The position numbers and the translations under genes were made by a program. DNA of 61,970 nucleotides, from the NCBI GenBank assembly GCA_035388585.1, contig DAOOQE010000006.1, positions 1 through 61,970 on the forward strand. Direction: 5' to 3'. A model generated the notes under the pieces. The model saw nothing but the letters and a program-made list of their open reading frames with translations, was not told the DNA's origin and did no database searches. Positions within the stretch are counted from its first letter, which is position 1; the number at the start of each line of letters is the position of its first letter. Origin of the DNA: CAG-492 sp035388585. GTDB taxonomy: Bacteria > Bacillota > Clostridia > TANB77 > CAG-508. Of the stretch, positions 50,501 to 58,057 are shown piece by piece.

Positions 50501-50768
50501 ATTTAGCACTAATTGTTAACAAATCTTTTTTTTCTTTTCCAACTTCATTCATAACTTTATGTGCTAAACTATTAAATGTTATTATTTCAGCATTAACAAC
50601 CGCACCTGAATTAATTTTTTCGACGAGTCTTTTTTCTGCAGAAAAAGAAAATTGCTCTGGTGTTATAATATATATTTTATTATCTCCATTTATATTTTTT
50701 TTTACTTCTTCAAAAATATATTCACTTTTCCCTGTTCCTGATTTTCCATATATAATTCTGAAACTCAT
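47490..50768 (-). CDS. addB: ATP-dependent helicase/nuclease AddB
   Basis: Subunit B of AddAB, the Gram-positive RecBCD counterpart that processes double-strand ends for recombination. 1092 residues. N-terminal Walker A YGKSGTGKS (7-15); UvrD/Rep-like core (VGDIDISRSNKIENVFIIGL, RLYLSYSSSDSEGKSLRPSS); C-terminal nuclease domain (ETEIN..., VDRVDIAKFKGEKYVRIIDY with the catalytic GxIDRVD/DYKS block). The [4Fe-4S] cluster uses Cys in YRLCPFSYFLKYQL and the terminal SPCGFCEYKSICNI. The partner gene addA is not adjacent. AGGAGGAG precedes the ATG. Confidence 0.95.
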   Translation of the reverse strand: MSFRIIYGKSGTGKSEYIFEEVKKNINGDNKIYIITPEQFSFSAEKRLVEKINSGAVVNAEIITFNSLAHKVMNEVGKEKKDLLTISAKSMLIYDLLTKQKKSLNFLGKSDQNIDLILKQITEFKKNIITPDDLENSMKTINNDYLKLKMNDILNLYKGYENSIKNKFIDENDILTILNEKLDETKIFNDALVYMDEFNSFTKQEYNIIEKIMKKAKILNISICSNSIDFIDCPVSDLFYENKHTANNLLLIAEKENIPIEDHVNFKIMSKYKNKELEHIEKNLYAIPYIKEESDQNIEIFLANNQYSEIEHLACKIINIVKNDKTRYRDTSVITKNLDTYANLIKVIFEKYNIPFYIDNKKDLSQNMLVRYIFSILDIFSNNWSFESVFNYIKTGFVEINKAELFEFENYCLKWGIKNEKWYEGDWDFGDIKQSNINKINTIKDIRNRIVLPLVELKNNINNNDNIENITMKIYEFLLKNNITSKIEQKANQLLNIGEEELASEYINSWKILIDVFDEIVLIFGKEKLNFEKYMNILRIGLDKSDLSKPFETHDKVIVGDIDISRSNKIENVFIIGLNDGMFPSVNKTEGFFNDSDRECLKNSGIEFTKGTIERLYEDNFSNYKAFTVAEKRLYLSYSSSDSEGKSLRPSSLITKTKKLFPNIKEQSDIIIKQSEILSEKNAFEELLNQIRDLNDGKIIEQKWYIVYKLFKENPEWSIELNNALEAIKYKNTSENIIKENIERLYGNSLSTSVSRLEQYRLCPFSYFLKYQLKISDKDGFKIKAVDTGTFMHDIIDQFFEYIEKNLIEIRNVKETEINNIVDNIVNENLKNDKYYIFLSTAKYEFLTQRLKKVIIKSLKYIIESIEFSDFEILGNEIEFKNGKKYEPIKFNLDNGIDIEITGKIDRVDIAKFKGEKYVRIIDYKSSIKDIDLNEVYEGLQLQLLTYLDAICKKEELLPGGVFYFSLVDNIIKSNGKLSEDEINEKIREQYKMKGLIIDEPDIVKLMDKNLEINGKSKIIPAGLVKDGSIKKTKSVISKEEFEYLKNYMTKIIKQIASEILDGNIEIKPNKKKKISPCGFCEYKSICNINIL

Positions 50769-50795
50769 TTTCTCCTCCTAATTAAATTCTCTCCA

Positions 50796-50945
50796 TGATA
50801 CTTTTTTACTTTTAAATTTTTATTTAATATACACAATTTATCTTTGATACTTTTTTACTTTTAAATCCTTATTTAATATACACAATTTATCTTTGATACT
50901 TTTTTACTTTTAAAACCTTATTTAATATACACAATTTATCTTTGA
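50796..50945. repeat. Tandem array, 49 bp x 3, starting at the ogg stop codon
   Basis: GATACTTTTTTACTTTTAAA recurs at 50796, 50845 and 50894 with TATTTAATATACACAATTTA between. The fourth register, at 50943, runs into the ogg coding end, whose last codons (Asp-Gln-Arg-stop) match the unit. Copies are nearly identical. Confidence 0.93.
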
Positions 50946-51814
50946 TCTCTTTTCCAATAATATAAATATTGTTGTGCAATACCAGCTAAATCCCCAAATT
51001 TTTCATTTGCTAATTTTTCAATATCTTTATTGTTTATTTTATTTTCATCTTCACATTTTAAATATAAATCATTAATCACACGTCTTATCCATACATCAAC
51101 AGGAAATACTTCTGTTCTTTTAAGATAAGAAAATAATAATATACAATCTGCTACTTTTGGACCAACACCTGGTAATGATATTAATATCTCTTTTAATTTT
51201 TTTGTTGTTTTCATACCTAAATTTTCTATTTCGATTTTATTATTTAAAAAAATTTGTGTTGTTTCATAAACTCTTATATCTCTAAACCCTAAACCTAATT
51301 GCCTTAAGTCCGAAACCGTAGCCTTTGAAAGCTGATAAGGTGTTGGAAATGTGTAATATTCTTTGCCTTCCACTTCAATTTTATTACCAAAATTTTTCGA
51401 TAAATTCTCTATAATCCCTTTTATTCTTGGTATATTATTATTTGCTGATATAATATATGAAATAACAGTTTCCCACAAGTCTTGATTCAAAATTCTTATA
51501 CCATCACCATAATCTATACTTTTTTTCATATTTTCATCAATTACTGATAATTCTTGTTTTATTTTTTTATAATCTCTTTCAAGATCAAAATATTTCGAAC
51601 AAAATTCCAGCATATCTTTTTGTGTAATATTTTCATTTGCATAAAATTTTACTTCTACTTTATTTTTTTCTGTGTTTTTTATGTTAATAACATATTGGTA
51701 CACTATACCTGTATATGAACCATCTATTTCATTATTCCATCTAAAACACTGTCCACAATCAAAAATATGTTTTAAATCAAATGAATCTATTTTATCTAGT
51801 ACAATTTTTTCCAT
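50936..51814 (-). CDS. ogg: 8-oxoguanine DNA glycosylase/AP lyase (OGG1 type)
   Basis: Removes 8-oxoguanine opposite C. 292 residues. An N-terminal OGG_N domain (FDLKHIFDCGQCFRWN) is followed by the HhH-GPD core: ISAN NNIPRIKGIIENLSKNFG, LGLGFRDIRVYETT, SLPGVGPKVADCILLF with the catalytic Lys, and FPVDVWIRRVINDLY with the catalytic Asp. No iron-sulfur cluster, as in OGG1. It heads the ogg-addB-pgeF run on the minus strand and its stop codon begins a tandem array. Confidence 0.93.
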   Translation of the reverse strand: MEKIVLDKIDSFDLKHIFDCGQCFRWNNEIDGSYTGIVYQYVINIKNTEKNKVEVKFYANENITQKDMLEFCSKYFDLERDYKKIKQELSVIDENMKKSIDYGDGIRILNQDLWETVISYIISANNNIPRIKGIIENLSKNFGNKIEVEGKEYYTFPTPYQLSKATVSDLRQLGLGFRDIRVYETTQIFLNNKIEIENLGMKTTKKLKEILISLPGVGPKVADCILLFSYLKRTEVFPVDVWIRRVINDLYLKCEDENKINNKDIEKLANEKFGDLAGIAQQYLYYWKRDQR

Positions 51815-51901
51815 ATTTACCTCTTATTATTTCTATTATATTTAATCAACTTAGTTTATCATAAATTATATAAAAAATGAATACATTTATAATAAAATCT
51901 A

Positions 51902-51929
51902 TTTACAACACTATTTTTTATGTTATAAT
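51902..51929 (+). promoter_or_regulatory. Promoter of the GGDEF-protein gene
   Basis: -35 TTTACA (51902-51907), 16-bp spacer, -10 TATAAT (51924-51929). It lies downstream of the ATG at 51877, so that ATG is not the start. Confidence 0.6.
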
Positions 51930-51969
51930 TTATCTACTATCAGACAATAATTATTTAGAGGTGTTTATT

Positions 51970-53607
51970 TTGATTAAGAATTCGACAAATAATTTAGAAT
52001 TGGTACAAATGATAAAAAATTTTATATATGACACAAAATTCAAGAATCTTGGTATATTCTCTAAACAATATTTAAGTAGCGTATTGTATAGTATGCATGA
52101 GAATAATACTGACTCTTTATTTAGTTTGGCCTTTGGGGATTTTGATGGATTAAGAGCTCTAAATGATAAATACTCTATTCCAGTAGGTGACAAAGCAATG
52201 TATGATAGTCTTAGAATTATAAAAGACTTACTACCTGAAAACACCTCAATTGCGAGAGCAGCTGGAGATGAATTTATTTTTTTAAGCACTTCACTATCAA
52301 AAAAAGATTGGGATGAATTAATAATAAATATTGTTGATACACTAGATCATAATCATGATAAACTTTATGGTTTAAATATAACAATGAGCGCAATGGACTC
52401 AAATATTTATCCGACATTTAAGGAATTGTATAATCTTGCTGAGTTAGATGTTGGAAGAAAAAAACACATTTCCCAACAAAATGAATTTCTTTCCAAAGAA
52501 GAAATTCTTAATGATAAAATAATAAATGATTTCAGAAAATATTTTAATTATTATAGATTAAATGAAGGTACTTCTAAATCTGTTTCCTTACCAAATTCGT
52601 ACTTTAAGGTTTTAAGTAATAGTTTAATAGATATAATTCTAAATAGATTTGAAAATGCTGATACTCCTTTAGATTTATATATGGAACGCTTAGAAAACAC
52701 CTTAATTTCTAATGATACTTTTTTGGAGTATCTTGGTATTTCTAAAGAATCAGCCTATGCAATACACGAATTAATAAATAATGAATATGATTTTACAGAT
52801 TATGATGAGTTAAATCCACAAGAGTTAGAAAATGTTTTAAAATTTTTAATTAGAGATCCTCTTACAGGAGAATTCTCTAAGACATATTTTAAAAACTATT
52901 TATGTTCAGAAATAAAAAGTAAACCCGAGCAAAAAATAAGTGTTCAACTTTTTGATTTAGTACATTTAAAATTATCTAATGATACTATAACACATGTTAA
53001 AACAGATCAAAAAATTTCAGAGTTATTTAGTCATATAGTATATGGACTTCGTTCAAATATAGATTATTCTGATTTTATACACGACTCCGGAAACTACCTA
53101 ATATCATATGGAGGCAAACTAATTTCTATTCAAAAAGGTGATTTTACTATTCCAGAAGAAGAAATAGTAAAAATACTTGACAATGCTAAAACAAACCAAA
53201 GAATTCTAGATATTGTAACTGCAAAAAAGTCTGGAGTTTGTTCAGAACTAAATAATATTATTAATGAGCTTTCTGAAAATTGTATTGATCAAAAACATGA
53301 TTTAAAAGTAAACAAAATTACCAGTAAAGAAACAATAGTACCATTAAATATTGCATTAAATGATTCTATTTCTTATTTTATAGATAATTATCCTGAACCA
53401 TACTCATTACCTAGTAAACAATATTTAGTAAGATCTCTTTGGACAGGAATGTGTACTGTAATTGGCGAAAGATACCCTAATATGAAATTAAATTCTTATA
53501 ATAGTACTGAAAAAAAAGAGTGTGAAAACATATCAACTAAAACTATAACAAATTCACAATCAGAACAACCATCTCATTCTAATAATAGTTTTAAAGATGA
53601 ACGTTAA
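51970..53607 (+). CDS. Protein with two degenerate GGDEF-type domains
   Basis: 545 residues from a TTG start (MIKNSTNNLEL) placed 9 bases after GAGGTG. The first domain (about 45-165) follows the diguanylate-cyclase layout (GDFDGLRALNDKYSIPVGDK; SIARAAGDEFIFLS), with the signature read as AGDEF at 98-102. A second region near 290-400 starts with the typical RDPLTGEFSKTYFKNYL but has SGNYLISYGG where GGDEF belongs, so it should be inactive. A Ser/Asn-rich tail ends the protein. No membrane segment. Likely a c-di-GMP synthase of doubtful activity, or a nucleotide-binding effector. Confidence 0.8.
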   Translation: MIKNSTNNLELVQMIKNFIYDTKFKNLGIFSKQYLSSVLYSMHENNTDSLFSLAFGDFDGLRALNDKYSIPVGDKAMYDSLRIIKDLLPENTSIARAAGDEFIFLSTSLSKKDWDELIINIVDTLDHNHDKLYGLNITMSAMDSNIYPTFKELYNLAELDVGRKKHISQQNEFLSKEEILNDKIINDFRKYFNYYRLNEGTSKSVSLPNSYFKVLSNSLIDIILNRFENADTPLDLYMERLENTLISNDTFLEYLGISKESAYAIHELINNEYDFTDYDELNPQELENVLKFLIRDPLTGEFSKTYFKNYLCSEIKSKPEQKISVQLFDLVHLKLSNDTITHVKTDQKISELFSHIVYGLRSNIDYSDFIHDSGNYLISYGGKLISIQKGDFTIPEEEIVKILDNAKTNQRILDIVTAKKSGVCSELNNIINELSENCIDQKHDLKVNKITSKETIVPLNIALNDSISYFIDNYPEPYSLPSKQYLVRSLWTGMCTVIGERYPNMKLNSYNSTEKKECENISTKTITNSQSEQPSHSNNSFKDER

Positions 53608-53639
53608 ATTATTTTTGAAAATAGTAAATATTTTTTTAT

Positions 53640-53687
53640 AAAATAAAAAGATTAATCTAATTAAATTTAGATTAACCTTTTTATTTT
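53640..53687. terminator. Bidirectional terminator
   Basis: AATAAAAAGATTAATCTAA / TTAGATTAACCTTTTTATT with a 6-base loop and flanking A- and T-runs. Confidence 0.85.
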
Positions 53688-53726
53688 AATTTTTTTTATA
53701 TTAACTTTTAAATTATTTCTCTCATT

Positions 53727-53832
53727 CTATCTTATTTTGATTTTTTTACATAACTTTATAATTTTTTATCTTATTCCATTTTGTTTTGATTTTTTTACAT
53801 TAATTTTAAATTTCTAATCCTATTCCATAATT
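53727..53832. repeat. Tandem array, 49 bp x ~2.5, starting at the phosphorylase stop
   Basis: GATTTTTTTACAT recurs at 53739 and 53788. On the minus strand each unit begins ATGGAATAG/ATGGAATAAG/ATAGAATGAG; the first is the final Met-Glu-stop of the phosphorylase gene. Confidence 0.85.
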
Positions 53833-55124
53833 CCTAATACTGGTTTTGGTTTAATTGGATATTTATCAGTAAATTCATAACAGTTTTTTAATCTCTCTAC
53901 AAAACTATTTCTTTTCTCTAAAGTATTAGCATGGATAAATCCTAATGTATCTCCTTCTTCTATTCTATCTCCGATTTTTTTCATTATAATAATTCCTACT
54001 TGATGATCAATAGCATCATCTTTTTTTATTCTTCCTGCACCTAGCTCACACGAAATTTTTCCTATTTCTTCTGCATTCATTTTTTTAACAAAACCTCTTT
54101 TATCAGAAATTACTGGAATAATGTATTCAGCTGTTTTAAATTTTTCAATATTTTTTATATAGCTAGTATCTCCACCTTGATTTTCAACTAATTCTATAAA
54201 TTTATCAAATGCTTTATTATTATTTAAATTTTCTAGTATTTTTAATTTGTTTTCCTCGATATTATCCCCTTTACCTGCTAGCTTAATTATTTGTGCACCA
54301 AGAGCTAAAACTATTTGTTTAATATCTTCTTGCATTTTACCTTTTAGTGCTTCTACAGCTTCTATAACTTCTAATGTATTTCCAACTGAATAACCTGTTG
54401 GCTGATTCATTTCTGTTAAAACACAAACAACTTCTTTACCAGCTAATTTTCCAATTTTAATCATTTTATCAGCCAATTTTCTAGCTTCAGATTCTCTTTT
54501 CATAAATGCCCCACTGCCAACTGTTACATCTATAACAATCTTGTCTGCACCTGAAGCTATTTTTTTACTCATTATACTTGATGCAATAAGAGGAATATTA
54601 TCAACACACGAAATTGTATCTCTTAAAGCATATATTTTCTTATCTGCGGGTGCTAAATCTAATGTTTGACTCATTAAAGAAATCCCAATATCTTGAACAT
54701 TTTCTATAAATTCTTGTACATTTATATTAATATTATAACCTGGTATTGATTCTAGTTTATCTGCTGTTCCTCCAGTAAACCCTAAACCTCTTCCAGACAT
54801 TTTCGCAACCTGTATACCTAATGATGCTATTACAGGCATAAGAATTAATGTGATTTTATCTCCAATTCCTCCTGTACTATGCTTATCAACAATATTTTCT
54901 CCTAATTCAGATAAATCTAGAATTTCTCCTGAATAAGCCATTGCAACAGTTAAATCTGTTATTTCTTGATCATTCATACCATTTATATAAATTGCCATTA
55001 TTAATGCAGCAGCCTGATAATCTGTTATATTACCTGCTGTATATTCTTTTATAAAAAATTCTATTTCTTCTTTAGTTAAAATTTCCTTGTCTCTTTTTTT
55101 TGCTATAATGTCTAAAATACTCAT
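53820..55124 (-). CDS. pdp: Pyrimidine-nucleoside phosphorylase
   Basis: Thymidine/uridine phosphorylase family (434 residues), phosphorolysing pyrimidine nucleosides for salvage. Signature VAKMSGRGLGFTGGTADKLESIPG (about 107-130), IVDKHSTGGIGDKITLILMP, and phosphate-site KIASGADKIVIDVTVGSGAFMK. Whether it prefers thymidine (deoA) or both pyrimidines (pdp) cannot be told; pdp is the usual Gram-positive form. It overlaps rnhB by 4 bases (ATGA), so translation is coupled. Confidence 0.93.
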   Translation of the reverse strand: MSILDIIAKKRDKEILTKEEIEFFIKEYTAGNITDYQAAALIMAIYINGMNDQEITDLTVAMAYSGEILDLSELGENIVDKHSTGGIGDKITLILMPVIASLGIQVAKMSGRGLGFTGGTADKLESIPGYNININVQEFIENVQDIGISLMSQTLDLAPADKKIYALRDTISCVDNIPLIASSIMSKKIASGADKIVIDVTVGSGAFMKRESEARKLADKMIKIGKLAGKEVVCVLTEMNQPTGYSVGNTLEVIEAVEALKGKMQEDIKQIVLALGAQIIKLAGKGDNIEENKLKILENLNNNKAFDKFIELVENQGGDTSYIKNIEKFKTAEYIIPVISDKRGFVKKMNAEEIGKISCELGAGRIKKDDAIDHQVGIIIMKKIGDRIEEGDTLGFIHANTLEKRNSFVERLKNCYEFTDKYPIKPKPVLGIME

Positions 55125-55777
55125 AATGTATCTCTCCTATTAATGAAATTTTTTACGAAACTTAATCTGTGTAATGGACATATTCCATTTTCTTTTATTG
55201 CCTTTATATGTATTGCTGTTCCATACCCTTTATGTTTTTCAAAACCATATATTGGATACAACTCATCCCATTGTTTCATTATTCTATCCCTTGTAACCTT
55301 CGCAATAATTGATGCTGCAGCTATAGAATAACTTTTAGTATCACCTTTTATAATTGAATTATATGGGATCTCACATGTATCAATACCTGTTAGTGCATCT
55401 ACTAATATGATATCTGGTTTTATATTTAATCCCTTTATTGATTCTGTCAATCCTGCTTTAGTTGCATTTAAGATATTTACTCTATCTATCTCATTTTGAT
55501 CAACAATTCCAACACTGTAACTTATTGCTTGTTTAGTTATTATATCATATAATTTTTCTCTCTTTTTTTCCGAAACTTTTTTTGAATCATTTACTCCTTC
55601 TATCATTGAATCCTTTGGCATTATGCAGCTTGCTACTACAACTGGTCCTGCTAAAGGTCCTCTACCTGCTTCATCTATTCCACAAATAAAATTATATCCT
55701 TGGGCAAATAAATCATTATCTATTTTTTTAATATTGTTTAGTCTTTCTAATTCTTTTTCTGTCATTATTTTTTCCAT
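55121..55777 (-). CDS. rnhB: Ribonuclease HII
   Basis: Removes ribonucleotides embedded in DNA. 218 residues. Active-site motif GIDEAGRGPLAGPV, then NDSKKVSEKKREKLY, IKGDTKSYSIAAASIIAKVT RD and HKGYGTAIHIKAI. The start is uncertain: neither the ATG at 55777 nor the in-frame one at 55765 has a clear Shine-Dalgarno, and the upstream gene ends 12 bases away, so coupling is plausible. Confidence 0.95.
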   Translation of the reverse strand: MEKIMTEKELERLNNIKKIDNDLFAQGYNFICGIDEAGRGPLAGPVVVASCIMPKDSMIEGVNDSKKVSEKKREKLYDIITKQAISYSVGIVDQNEIDRVNILNATKAGLTESIKGLNIKPDIILVDALTGIDTCEIPYNSIIKGDTKSYSIAAASIIAKVTRDRIMKQWDELYPIYGFEKHKGYGTAIHIKAIKENGICPLHRLSFVKNFINRRDTL

Positions 55778-55789
55778 TTCATATTTTAT

Positions 55790-56278
55790 TTAATATACCA
55801 AATCTTGTATCTCTGATAATTTATAATACGTATTATTATACTCATTTGTATATCCATCTGTATATATAACCTCATAATTTGTGTAATTAACAATAAAGTA
55901 TGTCCCTTTTTTTAATTTAATATCCTCTAATCCCATTTCATTTAGAGTCTCTTGGTTTAATATGTAATAATAATCATATTCAATTTGAGAAATAACTCCT
56001 ATATTTAAGAAATTTTTAACTTCTTCTGGAATATCAGGTTCTGATACTTTTTTTCCTAAAAGTACAGCTGCATCAGCATTTATATCACTATCACCTTTAA
56101 TAACTTTTACTTTTGACTGTATTAATAACATATTTGTTTTAGTATCTTCAAGCGTTCCTTTCTTAAAAAAACCGGCAATATATACTGCAATTAATATCCC
56201 AATAATCATTACAATTGAAAAAATCATTAATAATTTTATATAACTTATTCCTTTTTCCGATATCATTTTTTCCTCCAT
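55790..56278 (-). CDS. Pilin-like protein with N-terminal methylation-like segment (162 aa)
   Basis: Begins MEEKMISEKGISYIKLLMIF with a long hydrophobic helix to about residue 35, the shape of a type IV prepilin leader (…EKG, then I-S-Y-I-K). Position +5 is Lys rather than Glu. The extracellular part is mixed alpha/beta and Tyr-rich near the end (YEVIYTDGYTNEYNNTYYKL). No pilus assembly genes are in the window. It is probably co-transcribed with rnhB and the phosphorylase gene. AGGAGG sits 8 bases before the most upstream ATG. Function unknown. Confidence 0.7.
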   Translation of the reverse strand: MEEKMISEKGISYIKLLMIFSIVMIIGILIAVYIAGFFKKGTLEDTKTNMLLIQSKVKVIKGDSDINADAAVLLGKKVSEPDIPEEVKNFLNIGVISQIEYDYYYILNQETLNEMGLEDIKLKKGTYFIVNYTNYEVIYTDGYTNEYNNTYYKLSEIQDLVY

Positions 56279-56290
56279 TTTAAAACTTAG

Positions 56291-56326
56291 AAAGAAGGAG
56301 ATTTTTATTATAACAATCTCCTCTTT
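56291..56326. terminator. Hairpin upstream of the pilin-like gene
   Basis: AAAGAAGGAGATT / AATCTCCTCTTT, an imperfect 12-bp stem with a weak T-run on the minus strand. Possibly ends transcripts from dusB. Confidence 0.5.
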
Positions 56327-56369
56327 ACTAAAACAAATTATATTATATTTTTTTAGATTTTACAATACT

Positions 56370-56566
56370 TTATAAACCAAAACTTACTCCTAATGCATTA
56401 TTTATTTTGTTCATTAACTCATTATCTTCTATATGTCCTATTTTATCTTTTAATCTGCTCTTATCTATTGTTCTTATTTGTTCTGCTAAAATTACCAAAT
56501 CTTCTTTTAAACCATTTTTTTTTGGATTCTATTTCTATATGTGTTGGCAATTTAGATTTTCGGATA
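56370..56566 (-). pseudogene. mazF/ndoA-type toxin remnant, 5'-truncated and frameshifted
   Basis: Read on the minus strand, this stretch encodes KSKLPTHIEIES, then, after a run of nine A (56515-56523), NGLKEDLVILAEQIRTIDKS and RLKDKIGHIEDNELMNKINN ending LGVSFGL-stop. These are the C-terminal half signatures of MazF/PemK mRNA interferases (KLPTHVEI; LAEQIRTIDKxRL). Eight A would keep the frame and nine breaks it. The N-terminal half with the catalytic Arg is absent, and no antitoxin gene is adjacent. The gene is dead, unless the homopolymer is an error and the start lies elsewhere. Confidence 0.75.
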
Positions 56567-56682
56567 CACCTATAAACCATTTTATAAATAATTCTATTAA
56601 TTTTGCATCTTTTAATAAAATACTTATTTTACTTATGCACTTATAAATAAAACAATTTTCAATATATATAAATCAAATAATA

Positions 56683-56775
56683 TTATAAACTTATAAATAA
56701 TTTAATCTTATAAACCTATAAATAATATAATCTTATAAACTTATAAATAATATAATCTTATAAATAATATAACTT
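56683..56775. repeat. Tandem array, 25 bp x ~3.7
   Basis: TTATAAAC recurs at 56683, 56708 and 56733, with TTATAAAT at 56758 (period 25), unit TTATAAACTTATAAATAATATAATC. Confidence 0.9.
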
Positions 56776-56841
56776 CCAACAGTTATAAGATTTTTAATTA
56801 CAAGATATAACATAACAAAAAAATAGGCCTAAACCTATTTA

Positions 56842-57015
56842 TAAATATGTATTCATAACTATAATAATTATTCATTTTTTAAATATGTATTCATAGCTAT
56901 AATAACTATTATTTTTTTAAAATGTTTGTTCATAACTATAATAAATATTCATTTTTTAATATTTATTCATAGCACCAATAATTTTTCTTTTTTAAAATAT
57001 TTATTCATAACTATA
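56842..57015. repeat. Tandem array, ~38 bp x 5, downstream of dusB
   Basis: TTCATA-centred units (AAATATGTATTCATAACTAT followed by AATAATTATT...) at 56852, 56890, 56929, 56966 and 57004. The spacing is 37-39. It ends about 50 bases before the dusB stop. Confidence 0.85.
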
Positions 57016-57067
57016 ATATTATTATTTTATATATTATTATTCTTCTTTAATATTTTAGAAAACTCAA

Positions 57068-58027
57068 TCATAATGTTGTAAAATATTCTATTAAGCATTT
57101 TTTTAACTCATCTATATTTTGTATTGAATTTATTTTTTCTCTTATTCTGCTGGCATCTTTCGTATTTTTTATATACCAAGAAATATGTTTTCTCATTTCT
57201 TTAATTCCTGTATTCTCACCTTTTTCAGATATTACAAGCTCTATGTGTTCTAACATAGTTTTTAGCTTTTCTTCTTCTAATACATTATATTCCTTGTTTT
57301 CTATTATTTCTTTTAATATCCATGGATTTCCAAGTGTTGCTCTTCCAATCATTATTCCATCAACACCTGTTTCTTCAAAAATTTTTTTTGCATCATGTAT
57401 AGATTTTATATCTCCATTGCCAATTACAGGTATTTTAACAGCTTGTTTTACCTTTTTTATTATTTCCCAATCTGCTTTTCCAGAATAAAATTCGTCTCTT
57501 GTTCTTCCATGTATTGTTATTGCTGATGCTCCAGCTTTTTCAATAATTTTTGCTGCCTCGACTGCAACAATATTATTATTATCCCAACCTTTTCTTATTT
57601 TTACTGTAACTGGAACTGATGCGGATTTTACAACTTCTGTAACTATTTTTTCTATTAAATCTAAATCTAATAATAATTTACTACCATCACCATTTTTAAC
57701 TATTTTTGGAGCCGGACATCCCATATTTATATCTATTATATCAGCATAATCGCTCACATATTTCGCAGCATATTTTAAAGATACTATATCATTTCCAAAA
57801 ATTTGAACTGAAATTGGCCTTTTTTCATCTTTCATATTTAATAAAAGTTTAGTCTTTTTATCATTGTAATATAATCCTTTACTGCTTATCATCTCTGTAC
57901 AAACCATGCCTGGATTAAATTTTTCACATATTAATCTAAATGGTCTATCTGTTATACCAGCCATCGGTGCTAATATAACATTGTTTTTTAATTTTACATT
58001 TCCAATTATTAACGGCTTTACTTCCAT
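57068..58027 (-). CDS. dusB: tRNA-dihydrouridine synthase
   Basis: FMN-dependent reductase that forms dihydrouridine in the tRNA D-loop. 319 residues on a TIM barrel: VILAPMAGITDRPFRLICEK, INMGCPAPKIVKNGDGSKLL with the catalytic Cys, VKIRKGWDNNNI, ITIHGRTRDEFYSGKADWEI and the phosphate-binding GNGDIKS / GIMIGRATLGNPWI. Bacillota members are called DusB (Dus1). It lies 30 bases downstream of rodA in the same direction. Confidence 0.95.
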   Translation of the reverse strand: MEVKPLIIGNVKLKNNVILAPMAGITDRPFRLICEKFNPGMVCTEMISSKGLYYNDKKTKLLLNMKDEKRPISVQIFGNDIVSLKYAAKYVSDYADIIDINMGCPAPKIVKNGDGSKLLLDLDLIEKIVTEVVKSASVPVTVKIRKGWDNNNIVAVEAAKIIEKAGASAITIHGRTRDEFYSGKADWEIIKKVKQAVKIPVIGNGDIKSIHDAKKIFEETGVDGIMIGRATLGNPWILKEIIENKEYNVLEEEKLKTMLEHIELVISEKGENTGIKEMRKHISWYIKNTKDASRIREKINSIQNIDELKKCLIEYFTTL

Positions 58028-58057
58028 ATTTTTTCCCCTTTATTATATATCTGAATG

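Noticed and set aside
56393..56646. Plus-strand open frames opposite the mazF remnant
   Set aside because: They are antisense shadows; the minus strand gives a recognisable MazF C-terminus.
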